From: CAZXTR01 sp964643615
Lineage (GTDB): Bacteria > Pseudomonadota > Alphaproteobacteria > CAAHEQ01 > UBA3637
Length of the DNA: 11,852 bases
NCBI GenBank assembly: GCA_964643615.1
Contig: CAZXTR010000028.1
Span: 1-11,852 of the forward strand
Direction: 5' to 3'
Shown piece by piece: positions 1 to 7,996 of the stretch (position 1 is the first letter of the stretch; every line of letters starts with the position of its first letter). The notes beneath the pieces are model-generated. The model worked only from the letters and a program-made list of their open reading frames with translations, was not told the origin of the DNA and made no database searches. Both the position numbers and the translations under genes were made by a program.

Positions 1-63
1 TTTTATATGAATATTCCCTATGTTTTTAATTTGAAAAAGTTAAACAAAACTATTGCGAGTGGT

Positions 64-92
64 TTGACAATTTTTATTTTTCATAGTACTAA
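64..92 (+). promoter_or_regulatory. Putative sigma70-type promoter of anmK
   Basis: A perfect -35 hexamer TTGACA lies at 64-69, followed 17 bases later by TACTAA at 87-92 as a weak -10. Transcription would start near 99, just ahead of the AAGGAG ribosome site at 101-106, giving a very short leader. The -35 match and spacing are good but the -10 matches the consensus at only three positions, so this is tentative. Confidence 0.4.
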
Positions 93-112
93 AATTAAAA
101 AAGGAGAAAAAG

Positions 113-1390
113 TTGAGAAAATATCGTATTATTGGCAATATGACGGGTAATTCAATGGACGCTATAGATTTGGTCTTTACCGAATTTGATGGCGACAAAA
201 TGACGGATATTTGTTCATACTCTGCGTCTTATTCAAAAGACATGCAAACTAAAATGGAACACTTAAGGTCTTTGGTTAAAAATCAAACGAAAGAAGCTAT
301 TTTAAAATTACCAGAATTTAAGTTAATTCATGATGCCTATATTCGCCAAATAGCAGAGTGTATTTTGGATATGATAGAAAAAAATCACATTGATAAAGTC
401 AGTGTTGATGCTATAGGTTTTCACGGAAAAACATTGGATCATAATCCTCCATCAAAAGCAAAGATAGATGGGACAAAACCACACACTTTACAAATAGGAT
501 CTGGACAAATGTTGTCTGATTTGACTGGCATTCCTGTTGTTTACGATTTTCGATCAGCTCCATTACTGGCGGGGTTCGAAGGTGCCCCATTAGTGTCTCC
601 ACATAATGCACATATAGCAATAACGGAAGGCGATGGTTGTTATTATAACGGTGGAAACACATCTAATTTTGCATGGGTATTAAACGGTGTAGCTCAAAGT
701 GGTTCCGATGCAGGGCCTTTTAATGAATACATAGATGCGTTTATTCGTCAATTTTCTACTCAATTGTATGACAAAGATGGGCAATATGGAAAGAAAGGTA
801 AGTTGAACTTAACGTTGATGCAAAAATTATTTGATATATGTCGTTGTTTTTATGAACGTCCTTTACCAAAAAGTGGTGATCCCGCGTACTATAATAAAGA
901 CATCGTATTCAAAGAAATTAAAAAGCTCTATTCAAATATAAATCAAGGAAGTAAAAATTTTTGTGATATTGTACACACATTGGAATATTTTGCGGCCTAT
1001 ATTGCTGTACAAGCATTGACTTTAACTCCAAAAAACATGGCGATTTTATCCGATTTTATTTTGTTTGGAGGAGGGTGGAAAAATTCGGTTGTGTTATCGA
1101 CGTTCAATCATTTATTGCAAGGGAAAGATTATGTTTTACCCGAACATCAATCTTCTTTCGCACAATTTTTATCTCGGTTGAAGAAACCTTTAAAGGTGCG
1201 CTATTCAACTTTTGGTGAGTTTATGGAAGCGCGCTTGTTTGCAGATTTAGCACGTTATAAGTTGGAAAATAAAGTGTGGGAAATCCCCGAGATGAAAAAA
1301 TGTGGCAAATCTGTTGTGTGCGGAGTCGTCGCTCATCCCTCTAATAAAGAAGGGCGTATATATATAGATATGCTCTGTAAAGCGTTTTAA
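113..1390 (+). CDS. anmK: Divergent anhydro-N-acetylmuramic acid kinase (AnmK family)
   Basis: Members of this family phosphorylate and open 1,6-anhydro-MurNAc to MurNAc-6-phosphate in the cytoplasm during peptidoglycan recycling. The start is TTG at 113, chosen because AAGGAG lies six bases upstream and the family's N-terminal motif follows at once. Visible family signatures are GNMTGNSMDAID (about 8-19, in place of the usual GxMSGTSxDG), FHGKT and PHTLQIG in the first third, DFR..PLLAGFEGAPLV, GSDAGPFN around 197-204 (usual GYDTGPGN; Asp199 is the expected catalytic base), LFGGGWKN near 320, and a FGEFMEA segment near the C terminus. At 425 residues it is about 55 longer than the E. coli enzyme. 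Family membership is clear, but several substrate- and ATP-loop residues differ, so the substrate is less certain. A terminator overlaps the stop codon, so it is probably monocistronic. Its position near tyrS is a common alphaproteobacterial arrangement. Confidence 0.82.
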   Translation: MRKYRIIGNMTGNSMDAIDLVFTEFDGDKMTDICSYSASYSKDMQTKMEHLRSLVKNQTKEAILKLPEFKLIHDAYIRQIAECILDMIEKNHIDKVSVDAIGFHGKTLDHNPPSKAKIDGTKPHTLQIGSGQMLSDLTGIPVVYDFRSAPLLAGFEGAPLVSPHNAHIAITEGDGCYYNGGNTSNFAWVLNGVAQSGSDAGPFNEYIDAFIRQFSTQLYDKDGQYGKKGKLNLTLMQKLFDICRCFYERPLPKSGDPAYYNKDIVFKEIKKLYSNINQGSKNFCDIVHTLEYFAAYIAVQALTLTPKNMAILSDFILFGGGWKNSVVLSTFNHLLQGKDYVLPEHQSSFAQFLSRLKKPLKVRYSTFGEFMEARLFADLARYKLENKVWEIPEMKKCGKSVVCGVVAHPSNKEGRIYIDMLCKAF

Positions 1391-1411
1391 GGATGGATGC
1401 TTTACGTTTTT
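1377..1411 (+). terminator. Intrinsic terminator overlapping the end of anmK
   Basis: GTAAAGCGT at 1377-1385 pairs with ATGCTTTAC at 1397-1405 (nine pairs including one G-U) across an 11-base loop. It is followed after one base by TTTTTATTT from 1407. The 5' arm lies inside the last codons of anmK and the stop codon falls in the loop. It has the classic stem plus U-run arrangement on the + strand. Confidence 0.65.
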
Positions 1412-1490
1412 ATTTAAACGAATGCAGTTGAATTGTTGATTTAACCCCAATTAACGGAGCTATGGATTTTGTTTGGACAAAAATGATGTT

Positions 1491-1521
1491 TTGAAAAATT
1501 TATACTATTTTCTTGTATATT
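1491..1521 (+). promoter_or_regulatory. Weak candidate promoter for the secreted protein gene
   Basis: TTGAAA at 1491-1496 and TATATT at 1516-1521 are separated by 19 bases, slightly longer than ideal. A promoter is expected here because a terminator ends the previous transcript at about 1411. In such AT-rich sequence matches of this quality arise easily by chance. Confidence 0.25.
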
Positions 1522-1575
1522 TCTGTAGCTTCTTTATAGTCAAAAGGGACGGTTTATCCAAAAGGAAGGTTGTTG

Positions 1576-2205
1576 ATGAAAAAAATTGTTTTATTAAGTT
1601 TTTTGTTTGTGTTTTCTTATGCAGCTCCTGCATTTTCGACAGACAGTTATTTTTTAAATTGTTTGAAATTTTCTATGCCTACTCGAGTTACTCTTGAAAG
1701 CAAAGATTTTATCGGCGGGGAAGTTATTGATAATGAACGGAAAGAGTTAGGAAAAGGCTATAGTAAGTCTTATAAGGATAAAAGGAGCTTTTGTCAATTA
1801 ACGTTTGAAATTTATGATTTTAATACGATAGCTGTCGTTAAAAAAGATGCTAAAGGGAAAAAGGAGTATGGTTTTGTTAAAACCTCAAATAATCCGATTC
1901 ATCCGGACATTTTATTAATGGAGACAAAACGTGCATATGCCGACATAGCTTATCATGATTTGAATTTGACTCCGCGAGTTGTAGAACAAATTGAAATTAA
2001 CAAAGGGGGGAATGTTTTTTCGGCTTTTGGAAAGACGATTCATACAACGGAAATGGTGTCAGTATCTGATTTTAAAAAACATTTTATAAAATTGCATACA
2101 ACTTGCGAAGATGCAACGAGCATGCAATATCTTTTAAAATTAACGGAATCTGGAATGAATTTATTTGAAGAATCATTACAACAATGCACAAAACAAGATA
2201 AATAA
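1576..2205 (+). CDS. Secreted protein of unknown function with four cysteines
   Basis: I do not recognise this 209-residue protein. The start is taken at ATG 1576 rather than the in-frame TTG codons at 1570 and 1573, because AAGGAAGG at 1562-1569 is then correctly spaced and the product begins MKKIVLL. Residues 1-21 form a typical Sec signal peptide: two lysines, a hydrophobic stretch, then an APAFS region with likely cleavage near residue 21. There is no lipobox cysteine and no later membrane segment, so a soluble periplasmic or exported protein is expected. The mature part has cysteines at 29, 73, 177 and 204, an even number compatible with two disulfides. Lysine-rich patches occur around 56-70 and 89-97. 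The gene stands alone between a terminator and tyrS. No enzymatic motif is visible. Confidence 0.8.
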   Translation: MKKIVLLSFLFVFSYAAPAFSTDSYFLNCLKFSMPTRVTLESKDFIGGEVIDNERKELGKGYSKSYKDKRSFCQLTFEIYDFNTIAVVKKDAKGKKEYGFVKTSNNPIHPDILLMETKRAYADIAYHDLNLTPRVVEQIEINKGGNVFSAFGKTIHTTEMVSVSDFKKHFIKLHTTCEDATSMQYLLKLTESGMNLFEESLQQCTKQDK

Positions 2206-2273
2206 GTGTGAGTTATATTTTTTAAATAAAGAGTGTTACAAAAGCAAATTAGAAATGATTCCTTTTAATAATC

Positions 2274-2302
2274 TTGTCAAAAAAAAGAAAATGAAGTACC
2301 TT
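2274..2302 (+). promoter_or_regulatory. Candidate promoter of tyrS
   Basis: TTGTCA at 2274-2279 (five of six consensus bases) is followed after 17 bases by TACCTT at 2297-2302, a poor -10. The same hexamer TACCTT occurs in the putative -10 upstream of the 65-residue orphan gene. The expected leader would be about 25 bases, ending in CGGAG before the tyrS ATG. Confidence 0.3.
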
Positions 2303-2333
2303 ATCTGAAAAATATGTGTGAACGGAGTATCAA

Positions 2334-3587
2334 ATGATTGAACATTTTTTTGATTATTTAAAAGAACGAGGCTATGTATATCAAGCCACGAATGAAGAAA
2401 AAATAAAAAAAATTTTGGATAGCAGAAAACCTGTTACTTTTTATTTGGGAATTGATCCAACGGCCGATAGTTTGCATATAGGCCACTTTTTTGCGTTGAT
2501 GATGTTTAGACTTTTACAAGAACAAGGGCATCGTGGGATTTTAGTCATTGGTGGTGCAACTGCCTTGGTAGGTGATCCAACGGGTAAGTCTGATATGCGT
2601 AGAATGTTGACGAAGGAAGTCGTTGCTAAAAATGTAGAAGAAGTTAGGCAATTAGCACAAAAGTTTATTAAGATAGACGGGTGCAATCCGGCGTTGATTT
2701 TGGATAACTCTGAATGGATAAATGTATTTTCATATGTCGATTTTATGCGTTTTGTAGGCGTACATTTTAATGTTAATAAAATGTTGGCATCCGAAGCTTA
2801 TTCAAAAAGGATGGAAAATGGTGGGCTGACTTTTTTAGAAATGGGTTATATGTTGATGCAGGCATACGATTTTGTCTATTTGAATAGAACTTATGGATGT
2901 TCGTTAGAAATAGGTGGAGCTGACCAGTGGGGCAATATTGTTGCAGGGACAGAGCTCAGTCGGAAAATGAATTGTCACGTCGATGGTAAAAGCAATGAAG
3001 AAAGACCTGATACTTTTGGTTTAACTTGTCCATTATTGATGACAAAAGAAGGCAAGAAAATGGGCAAAACAGAAAAAGGAACATTGTGGGTTGCTCGGGA
3101 TAAAACTACATCTTATGCTTTTTATCAATATTTTTACAATACGGGAGATGCGGATACAGAAATGTTGTTAAGGTTGTTTACCAACATTTCAACGCAAGAA
3201 ATACAACAACTTTGCCAAACGGACATTGTTAAGGCTAAAAAACGTATGGCTTATGAAGTGACAAAACTTGTCCATGGAGAAGAAGAGGCAAATAAAGCTG
3301 TGGAAGCTTCGACAACATTGTTTGGTAGTGGTGGTAATATGGACAATGTTCCATCAACATCTTTTGACAAGGACCTTTTTGATGTAGGCATGAGTGTGGT
3401 TGATTTTGTTACAAAAGTTGGATTTTTCTCCTCTAAAGGAGAGGCGCGTCGTATGATTGTACAAGGTGGGCTTGCTGTTGATGGAACAAAAGTGTCTTCT
3501 CCAGAGTTTATAGTCAAAACAGATAAAGATTATGTTTTGTTGCAAAAAGGGAAAAAGACCTTTTTAAAGGTGAATTTGAACAGCTAG
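2334..3587 (+). CDS. tyrS: Tyrosyl-tRNA synthetase
   Basis: This enzyme charges tRNA-Tyr with tyrosine using ATP in the cytoplasm; it is a class I synthetase that acts as a homodimer. The 417-residue length fits bacterial TyrRS. The ATP-binding HIGH motif is at 48-51 within DPTADSLHIGH, and Tyr37 just ahead is in the position of a conserved tyrosine-pocket residue. GGADQWGN at 194-201 is the family's diagnostic substrate-binding loop. The KMSKS loop reads KMGKT at 242-246, a normal TyrRS variant. A C-terminal S4-type RNA-binding domain spans about 353-410, with the typical segment SKGEARRMIVQGGLAVDG. The start is ATG 2334, with CGGAG a few bases upstream. No residue appears to be missing. It is separated from ileS by a 251-base non-coding stretch, so the two synthetases are probably transcribed separately. 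Confidence 0.97.
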   Translation: MIEHFFDYLKERGYVYQATNEEKIKKILDSRKPVTFYLGIDPTADSLHIGHFFALMMFRLLQEQGHRGILVIGGATALVGDPTGKSDMRRMLTKEVVAKNVEEVRQLAQKFIKIDGCNPALILDNSEWINVFSYVDFMRFVGVHFNVNKMLASEAYSKRMENGGLTFLEMGYMLMQAYDFVYLNRTYGCSLEIGGADQWGNIVAGTELSRKMNCHVDGKSNEERPDTFGLTCPLLMTKEGKKMGKTEKGTLWVARDKTTSYAFYQYFYNTGDADTEMLLRLFTNISTQEIQQLCQTDIVKAKKRMAYEVTKLVHGEEEANKAVEASTTLFGSGGNMDNVPSTSFDKDLFDVGMSVVDFVTKVGFFSSKGEARRMIVQGGLAVDGTKVSSPEFIVKTDKDYVLLQKGKKTFLKVNLNS

Positions 3588-3637
3588 ACTTTCATTTCCC
3601 TAAACAATTCAAAGAAAAAAGAACGATAGCCTGAATA

Positions 3638-3672
3638 AAAGTTGGGTGATTTTCATTTTTAATGAAAACTTT
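3638..3672 (+). repeat. AT-rich inverted repeat downstream of tyrS
   Basis: TTTTCATT (3650-3657) and AATGAAAA (3661-3668) form an eight-pair hairpin with a three-base loop; outer bases AAAGT (3638-3642) and ACTTT (3668-3672) can extend it past a bulge. It may help end tyrS transcription, but the stem has only one G-C pair and no clean U-run, so it is not called a terminator. The rest of 3588-3838 holds only a weak ileS promoter candidate and no gene. Confidence 0.35.
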
Positions 3673-3783
3673 ATTTGTCTAGAGCTTTGCTTTGTGAAAA
3701 TTGTGCGTATGAAAATAATAACACAAATTCGGATAAAACAGATATAAAAGACGTTTAATTTCATATCTTTTTTTATTCTTTTC

Positions 3784-3812
3784 TTGATTTTTTTTGATTT
3801 TTCTTGCACAAT
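3784..3812 (+). promoter_or_regulatory. Weak candidate promoter of ileS
   Basis: TTGATT at 3784-3789 and CACAAT at 3807-3812 are 17 bases apart, each matching four of six consensus bases. Transcription would begin shortly before the AAAAAAGGA ribosome site ahead of the ATG at 3839. The local sequence is T-rich and low in complexity, so chance similarity is likely. Confidence 0.28.
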
Positions 3813-3838
3813 AACAAAAAAATAAAAAAGGAATAAAA

Positions 3839-6800
3839 ATGCCAGAAAAACAAAAATATTATCCTGATTTAGTTGCAAAAATATCTTTTCCTAAAATGGA
3901 AGAGGAAATAATTCAATTTTGGGAACAAAACAAAATTTTTGAACAGTCTGTCCAAAATAGAAGCAGCTCTGATGAATTTATTTTTTACGATGGCCCTCCG
4001 TTTGCTAATGGTATGCCCCACTATGGGCACATTATGGTGTCTTACGTCAAAGATACTATTGCGCGCTTCCAAACAATGATAGGAAAACGCGTGGAAAGGC
4101 GTTTGGGTTGGGATTGCCATGGATTGCCTGCTGAAATACCTGCGGAAAAACAATTAGGGGTTTCTGGACGTAAGGCTATTGAAGAATTTGGGATTGATAA
4201 GTTTAACGCTTTTTGTCGACAAGATGTTTTGAAATATACTGATATTTGGGTCAATATGTTTAAACGCATTGGCAGATGGGTAGATTTTGGAAATGATTAT
4301 AAAACCATGGATTTATCCTTTATGGAATCAGTTATCCATAACTTTAAGGAATTATACGACAAGGGGTTAATTTATGAAGATTTTCGGGTACAGCCATATT
4401 CGTGGGCAGCTCAAACACCTCTGTCAAATTTTGAAGTGAACCAAGAATATAAAGACAAAACGGATGCTGCTATTACGGTCATGTTTAAATTACAAGATGG
4501 GCGTAAATTATTAGTGTGGACGACAACTCCCTGGACTTTGCCATCTAATTTGATGATTGCAGTTGGCAAAGACATTAATTACGCCGTGATGCAAGAAGGG
4601 AACGAACAATATATTTTGGCAGAATCTTTAAAAGATAAGTATAAACAACAATTAAGCTCAGCGCAACAAATTGGAACAATAAAGGGGTCGGATTTGATAG
4701 GCTTGTCTTATGAACCGATGTTTCCATATTTTGAGCACCTAAAGGATAAAGCGTTTAAGGTAATATCGGGAGAGTTTGTTTCTACCGAAGATGGAACGGG
4801 TATCGTGCATATTGCCCCTGGCTTTGGCGTGGATGATTTTGATGTATGCCGTGCTTATGATGCTCAATTTCCAATTGTTTGTCCTGTTGATGAAGCAGGT
4901 TGTTTTACAAGCGATGTGCCCGATTATCAAGGTAAGCAAGTTTTTGAAACAAACGAACCAATTATGATATGGCTTAAAGAAAAACGTTTGTTGGTGAAAA
5001 AAGAACAAATTACGCACAGTTATCCATTCTGTTGGCGAACGGATACCCCGTTAATTTACAAAGCAATGAGTGGTTGGTTTGTTCGTGTTACGGATTTTAA
5101 AGATAAATTAATTCAAATGAATGAGCAAATTACATGGACCCCTGAACATATTAAAAATGGACGTTTTGGGAAAGGATTGGAATCTGCGCCTGATTGGTCT
5201 ATTTCTAGGAATCGCTTTTGGGGGACGCCTGTTCCTGTTTGGGTATCGGACGATCCTAAATTCTCAAGGGTGGATGTATTTGGTTCTTTGTCCGAGATAA
5301 AAGAAAAAACGGGATTTGAAGTGACAGATTTACATCGTCCCATGATTGATGATGTGATTTATCCGAACCCAGAAGATCCAACTGGACAATCAAAAATGCA
5401 CAGAGTGCCTTATGTATTAGATTGTTGGTTTGAATCTGGTTCTATGCCTTATGGTGTGGCTCATTATCCTTTTGAAAACAAAGCGTGGTTTGATGCACAT
5501 TTTCCAGCGGATTTTATTGTGGAAGGTGTTGATCAAACGCGTGGTTGGTTTTATTCTTTGCACGTATTAGGAACGGCACTGCAAGGGAAACCTGCCTATA
5601 AACATTGTCTTGTAACGGGATTATTGATGGCGGAAAGTGGAGTTAAGCTTTCCAAAAAATTAAAGAACTATCCAGATCCGTATAAAGTTTTGGATACGAT
5701 GGGTGCCGATACTTTACGATGGTTTTTAATTTCTTCTCCTGCTACAAAGGCAGGGAATGCCTATGTGAGTGAAACGGAAATGTCTAAGGTAGCACGTAAA
5801 GCGTTGACCCCACTTTATAACGCATTTTATTTTTTCTGCCTTTATGCGAATGCTGAGGGAATTAAAGCGAAGGAAATATCGTTTTCTTCGGATATTTTGG
5901 ACAGATATATTTTATCAAAGACCAAAACATTAGGACAAGAAATCAAAAAATCCATGTTGGTGTATGATATGGCGCAAGGGTGCAATCTTTGTTCCGAATT
6001 TTTAGATATCTTAAACAATTGGTATATTCGCCGTTCTAGAGTCCGTTTTTGGGATGGGACAGACTCAGCCGCCTTTAATACGCTTTACACAGTTTTGACT
6101 TCTTTGTGTAAGATTATGGCGCCAATGATGCCGATGACGACAGATTACATTTATAAAAATTTAACGGGAGAAGTGTCTGTCCATTTAGAGGATTTTCCAA
6201 CATTTGAAGAAATAACCCAAGAAACACTTTTAATCCAGCAAATGGATTTAATTCGTACAATTTCTTCGACTGCAAAATCAATAAGAGAAGAAAATAAATT
6301 GCGCAATCGGATGCCTTTGAAATCTATGACAATTACCGGAGAAAACGTTTCTTCGTTAAGTTTTTATTTAGATATATTAAAAGACGAAGTTAATGTAAAA
6401 GATGTCATTTTAATGCCAGATGTTGATTCTGTGGCGAGCAAATTTTTATACCTAAAAACGCCTTTGATCGGGAAGAGGTTAGGGCCTTTTATGGGCGCGA
6501 TCATGTCTGCTTCAAAGACGGACAAATGGATATTGAATGGGGATGGCACGCTGTCAATAGCTGGCCAACTTTTAACAGCAGACGAATTTGAATTGCGTCT
6601 TGTTTTAAAAGAAGGTAAAAAGGGGCAACCTTTACCAGACAATACGGCTGTGATACAGTTGGATACGCAAATTGTTCCTGTGTTGGAAAGAGAAGGGATT
6701 GCACGCGATTTTGTACGCATGGTACAACAAGCAAGAAAAGACAAAAACTTCAATGTGTCTGACAGAATAGTGTTGTCTTTTTCTACTTCTTCGCCTTTAA

Positions 6801-6940
6801 TTGAAGAGGCTTTACAAGAACATATGGACTATATTAAAGAACAAGTTTTAGCAGAAAGTATGGCGGGAATGAGAGGCGTTGAAGGACATGCCGAAGAGTT
6901 GGGAGATTCAACAATTACTTTCCATATTGAAAAAAGGTAA
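3839..6940 (+). CDS. ileS: Isoleucyl-tRNA synthetase, long eukaryotic-like type (IleRS2)
   Basis: This class I synthetase charges tRNA-Ile in the cytoplasm and edits misactivated valine. At 1033 residues it is longer than the roughly 940-residue E. coli form. The ATP-binding signature is HYGH at 61-64 within DGPPFANGMPHYGH, followed by GWDCHGLP, the pattern of the IleRS2 group rather than E. coli-type IleRS. The editing (CP1) domain is marked by WTTTPWTLPSN near 227-237 and GTGIVHIAPGFGVDDF at 319-334. The second catalytic motif is KLSKK at 603-607 followed by LKNYPDP, again IleRS2-like. An anticodon-binding helical domain and a long C-terminal region follow, and I see no paired-cysteine zinc finger at the end as in E. 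coli IleRS. The ATG at 3839 is preceded by AAAAAAGGA. Known IleRS2 enzymes tend to be insensitive to mupirocin; that property is inferred here. Confidence 0.96.
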   Translation: MPEKQKYYPDLVAKISFPKMEEEIIQFWEQNKIFEQSVQNRSSSDEFIFYDGPPFANGMPHYGHIMVSYVKDTIARFQTMIGKRVERRLGWDCHGLPAEIPAEKQLGVSGRKAIEEFGIDKFNAFCRQDVLKYTDIWVNMFKRIGRWVDFGNDYKTMDLSFMESVIHNFKELYDKGLIYEDFRVQPYSWAAQTPLSNFEVNQEYKDKTDAAITVMFKLQDGRKLLVWTTTPWTLPSNLMIAVGKDINYAVMQEGNEQYILAESLKDKYKQQLSSAQQIGTIKGSDLIGLSYEPMFPYFEHLKDKAFKVISGEFVSTEDGTGIVHIAPGFGVDDFDVCRAYDAQFPIVCPVDEAGCFTSDVPDYQGKQVFETNEPIMIWLKEKRLLVKKEQITHSYPFCWRTDTPLIYKAMSGWFVRVTDFKDKLIQMNEQITWTPEHIKNGRFGKGLESAPDWSISRNRFWGTPVPVWVSDDPKFSRVDVFGSLSEIKEKTGFEVTDLHRPMIDDVIYPNPEDPTGQSKMHRVPYVLDCWFESGSMPYGVAHYPFENKAWFDAHFPADFIVEGVDQTRGWFYSLHVLGTALQGKPAYKHCLVTGLLMAESGVKLSKKLKNYPDPYKVLDTMGADTLRWFLISSPATKAGNAYVSETEMSKVARKALTPLYNAFYFFCLYANAEGIKAKEISFSSDILDRYILSKTKTLGQEIKKSMLVYDMAQGCNLCSEFLDILNNWYIRRSRVRFWDGTDSAAFNTLYTVLTSLCKIMAPMMPMTTDYIYKNLTGEVSVHLEDFPTFEEITQETLLIQQMDLIRTISSTAKSIREENKLRNRMPLKSMTITGENVSSLSFYLDILKDEVNVKDVILMPDVDSVASKFLYLKTPLIGKRLGPFMGAIMSASKTDKWILNGDGTLSIAGQLLTADEFELRLVLKEGKKGQPLPDNTAVIQLDTQIVPVLEREGIARDFVRMVQQARKDKNFNVSDRIVLSFSTSSPLIEEALQEHMDYIKEQVLAESMAGMRGVEGHAEELGDSTITFHIEKR

Positions 6941-7047
6941 TAACAAGTGTATATAACGCTAAATCAATTAATTTTTATTCAAAAACAGGAGAAAAGTTAA
7001 AAATTCTAATGTAAGGGACTTTTGAGTGAATAGAGTCTTTCTTAAAA

Positions 7048-7053
7048 AAGGAG
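7048..7053 (+). promoter_or_regulatory. Ribosome binding site fixing the GTG start of the glycosyltransferase
   Basis: AAGGAG lies seven bases upstream of GTG at 7061. This canonical site supports the non-ATG start, after which the protein begins MRILVVG, a normal first beta strand for a GT-B glycosyltransferase. Confidence 0.7.
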
Positions 7054-7060
7054 AATAACG

Positions 7061-7996
7061 GTGCGCATATTAGTTGTTGGCAAAAATAATATTATGAAGG
7101 GTCCCCAATATATTTATAAAGGGCTTGCAAAAAAATATAAGGCTAAGTTGTTCTTGTGGAATGCTTCTCTGGGTTATAAATTGTTAAAGATTTTTGGCAG
7201 GAAAGCCCAATATGCATATGCTTCTTTTTTATTTAAGAGGAAGTTGCATCAACATTTTGATATTGTTTTGTTGGTTTCTGTATTTTTTGTTCCCGACGCT
7301 TTTTTTGAAATATTAAAGCAATATCCAAAAGTTAAAAAAGTAGGATGGACTTGGGATGCTTTTTCGAAATCAGAGCAAAAGAAAATAGACGTTTTAGATA
7401 TTTTGTTTTGTTCAGATACAGGATTTATGGAAACAGGAGGAAAGAAAAGTCAGTTTCTTCCCTTATTTGCTGATGAAACAGTTTTTCAAAATAAGCATTT
7501 GAAAAGGACAGGACTTCCATTCTTCGTTGGCGTATCTAATTTGCATCGTTCACTTTATTTTGAAGGTTGTACTCAAAAATGTGCTATTTATGGTAAGGGT
7601 TGGGATTTAAAAAAATTAAAACAACATGATGTGCATAATCAATTGTTATCGCACAAAGAAGTGCAAGATTTTATTCATACAACAAAGGTGCCATTGAATA
7701 TTGCTTTTTCTTCAAACAATCGGAGGGGGTTGAATTTTCGAGTTTTTGAAATTGCTACGACAGGTGGATTGATTATGATAAATGATGAAGCAAGTGATTT
7801 GTCTTTATGTTATAAAAAAGGTCTAGAAGCTATTACTTATACGACAGTAGAAGATTTTAATCGTTTAGTTAGTGATATTATAACGCATCCGGATAAATAT
7901 GAAAAAATCGCATTGGCAGGGTATGAACGAACGATGAGGGAACATACCTTAACACATCGATTAGAACAGATGATGCGTATGATCCAAAAAAATTAA
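7061..7996 (+). CDS. CgeB-like family glycosyltransferase
   Basis: This 311-residue protein resembles GT-B fold glycosyltransferases of the CgeB / Glyco_trans_1_2 type, which transfer a sugar from a nucleotide-sugar donor. The N-terminal half begins MRILVVG and contains alternating hydrophobic strands (for example FDIVLLVSVFF near 67-77). The C-terminal half holds the family's recognisable segment around 219-240: NNRRGLNFRVFEIATTGG, with the N.R..E pattern that precedes the donor-binding helix. YKKGLEAITY and the closing helices fit the usual end of the domain. There is no signal peptide or clear membrane span, so it should act in the cytoplasm or at the inner face of the membrane. The acceptor cannot be told: no other polysaccharide or LPS gene is nearby. 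GTG start with a strong ribosome site. Its 3' end overlaps trmN6 on the opposite strand by four bases. Confidence 0.75.
   Translation: MRILVVGKNNIMKGPQYIYKGLAKKYKAKLFLWNASLGYKLLKIFGRKAQYAYASFLFKRKLHQHFDIVLLVSVFFVPDAFFEILKQYPKVKKVGWTWDAFSKSEQKKIDVLDILFCSDTGFMETGGKKSQFLPLFADETVFQNKHLKRTGLPFFVGVSNLHRSLYFEGCTQKCAIYGKGWDLKKLKQHDVHNQLLSHKEVQDFIHTTKVPLNIAFSSNNRRGLNFRVFEIATTGGLIMINDEASDLSLCYKKGLEAITYTTVEDFNRLVSDIITHPDKYEKIALAGYERTMREHTLTHRLEQMMRMIQKN

Noticed and set aside
1..150. A frame open from the left edge for about 50 codons that runs into anmK
   Set aside because: It has no recognisable protein pattern, overlaps the anmK start by 38 bases in another frame and covers a -35 like element; an open stretch of this length can occur by chance, though a cut-off gene end cannot be excluded.
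1473..1697. 74-codon frame beginning MDKNDVLKN, similar to the first residues of YidC
   Set aside because: It has no ribosome site at its start, lies over the start of the secreted protein gene in another frame and loses all similarity to YidC after a few residues; coincidence.
3582..3684. CTAGAC and GTCTAG about 90 bases apart after tyrS as a long stem
   Set aside because: Only six or seven bases pair across a long unpaired loop; such matches are expected by chance.
3609..3878. 89-codon minus-strand frame across the tyrS-ileS gap
   Set aside because: It is low-complexity Phe/Lys/Ile-rich translation of A/T tracts, runs into ileS on the other strand and has no family pattern.
7012..7040. 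Possible hairpin terminator between ileS and the glycosyltransferase
   Set aside because: The stem AGGGACT/AGTCTTT relies on two G-U pairs, has a large loop and is followed by an A-run rather than a U-run.
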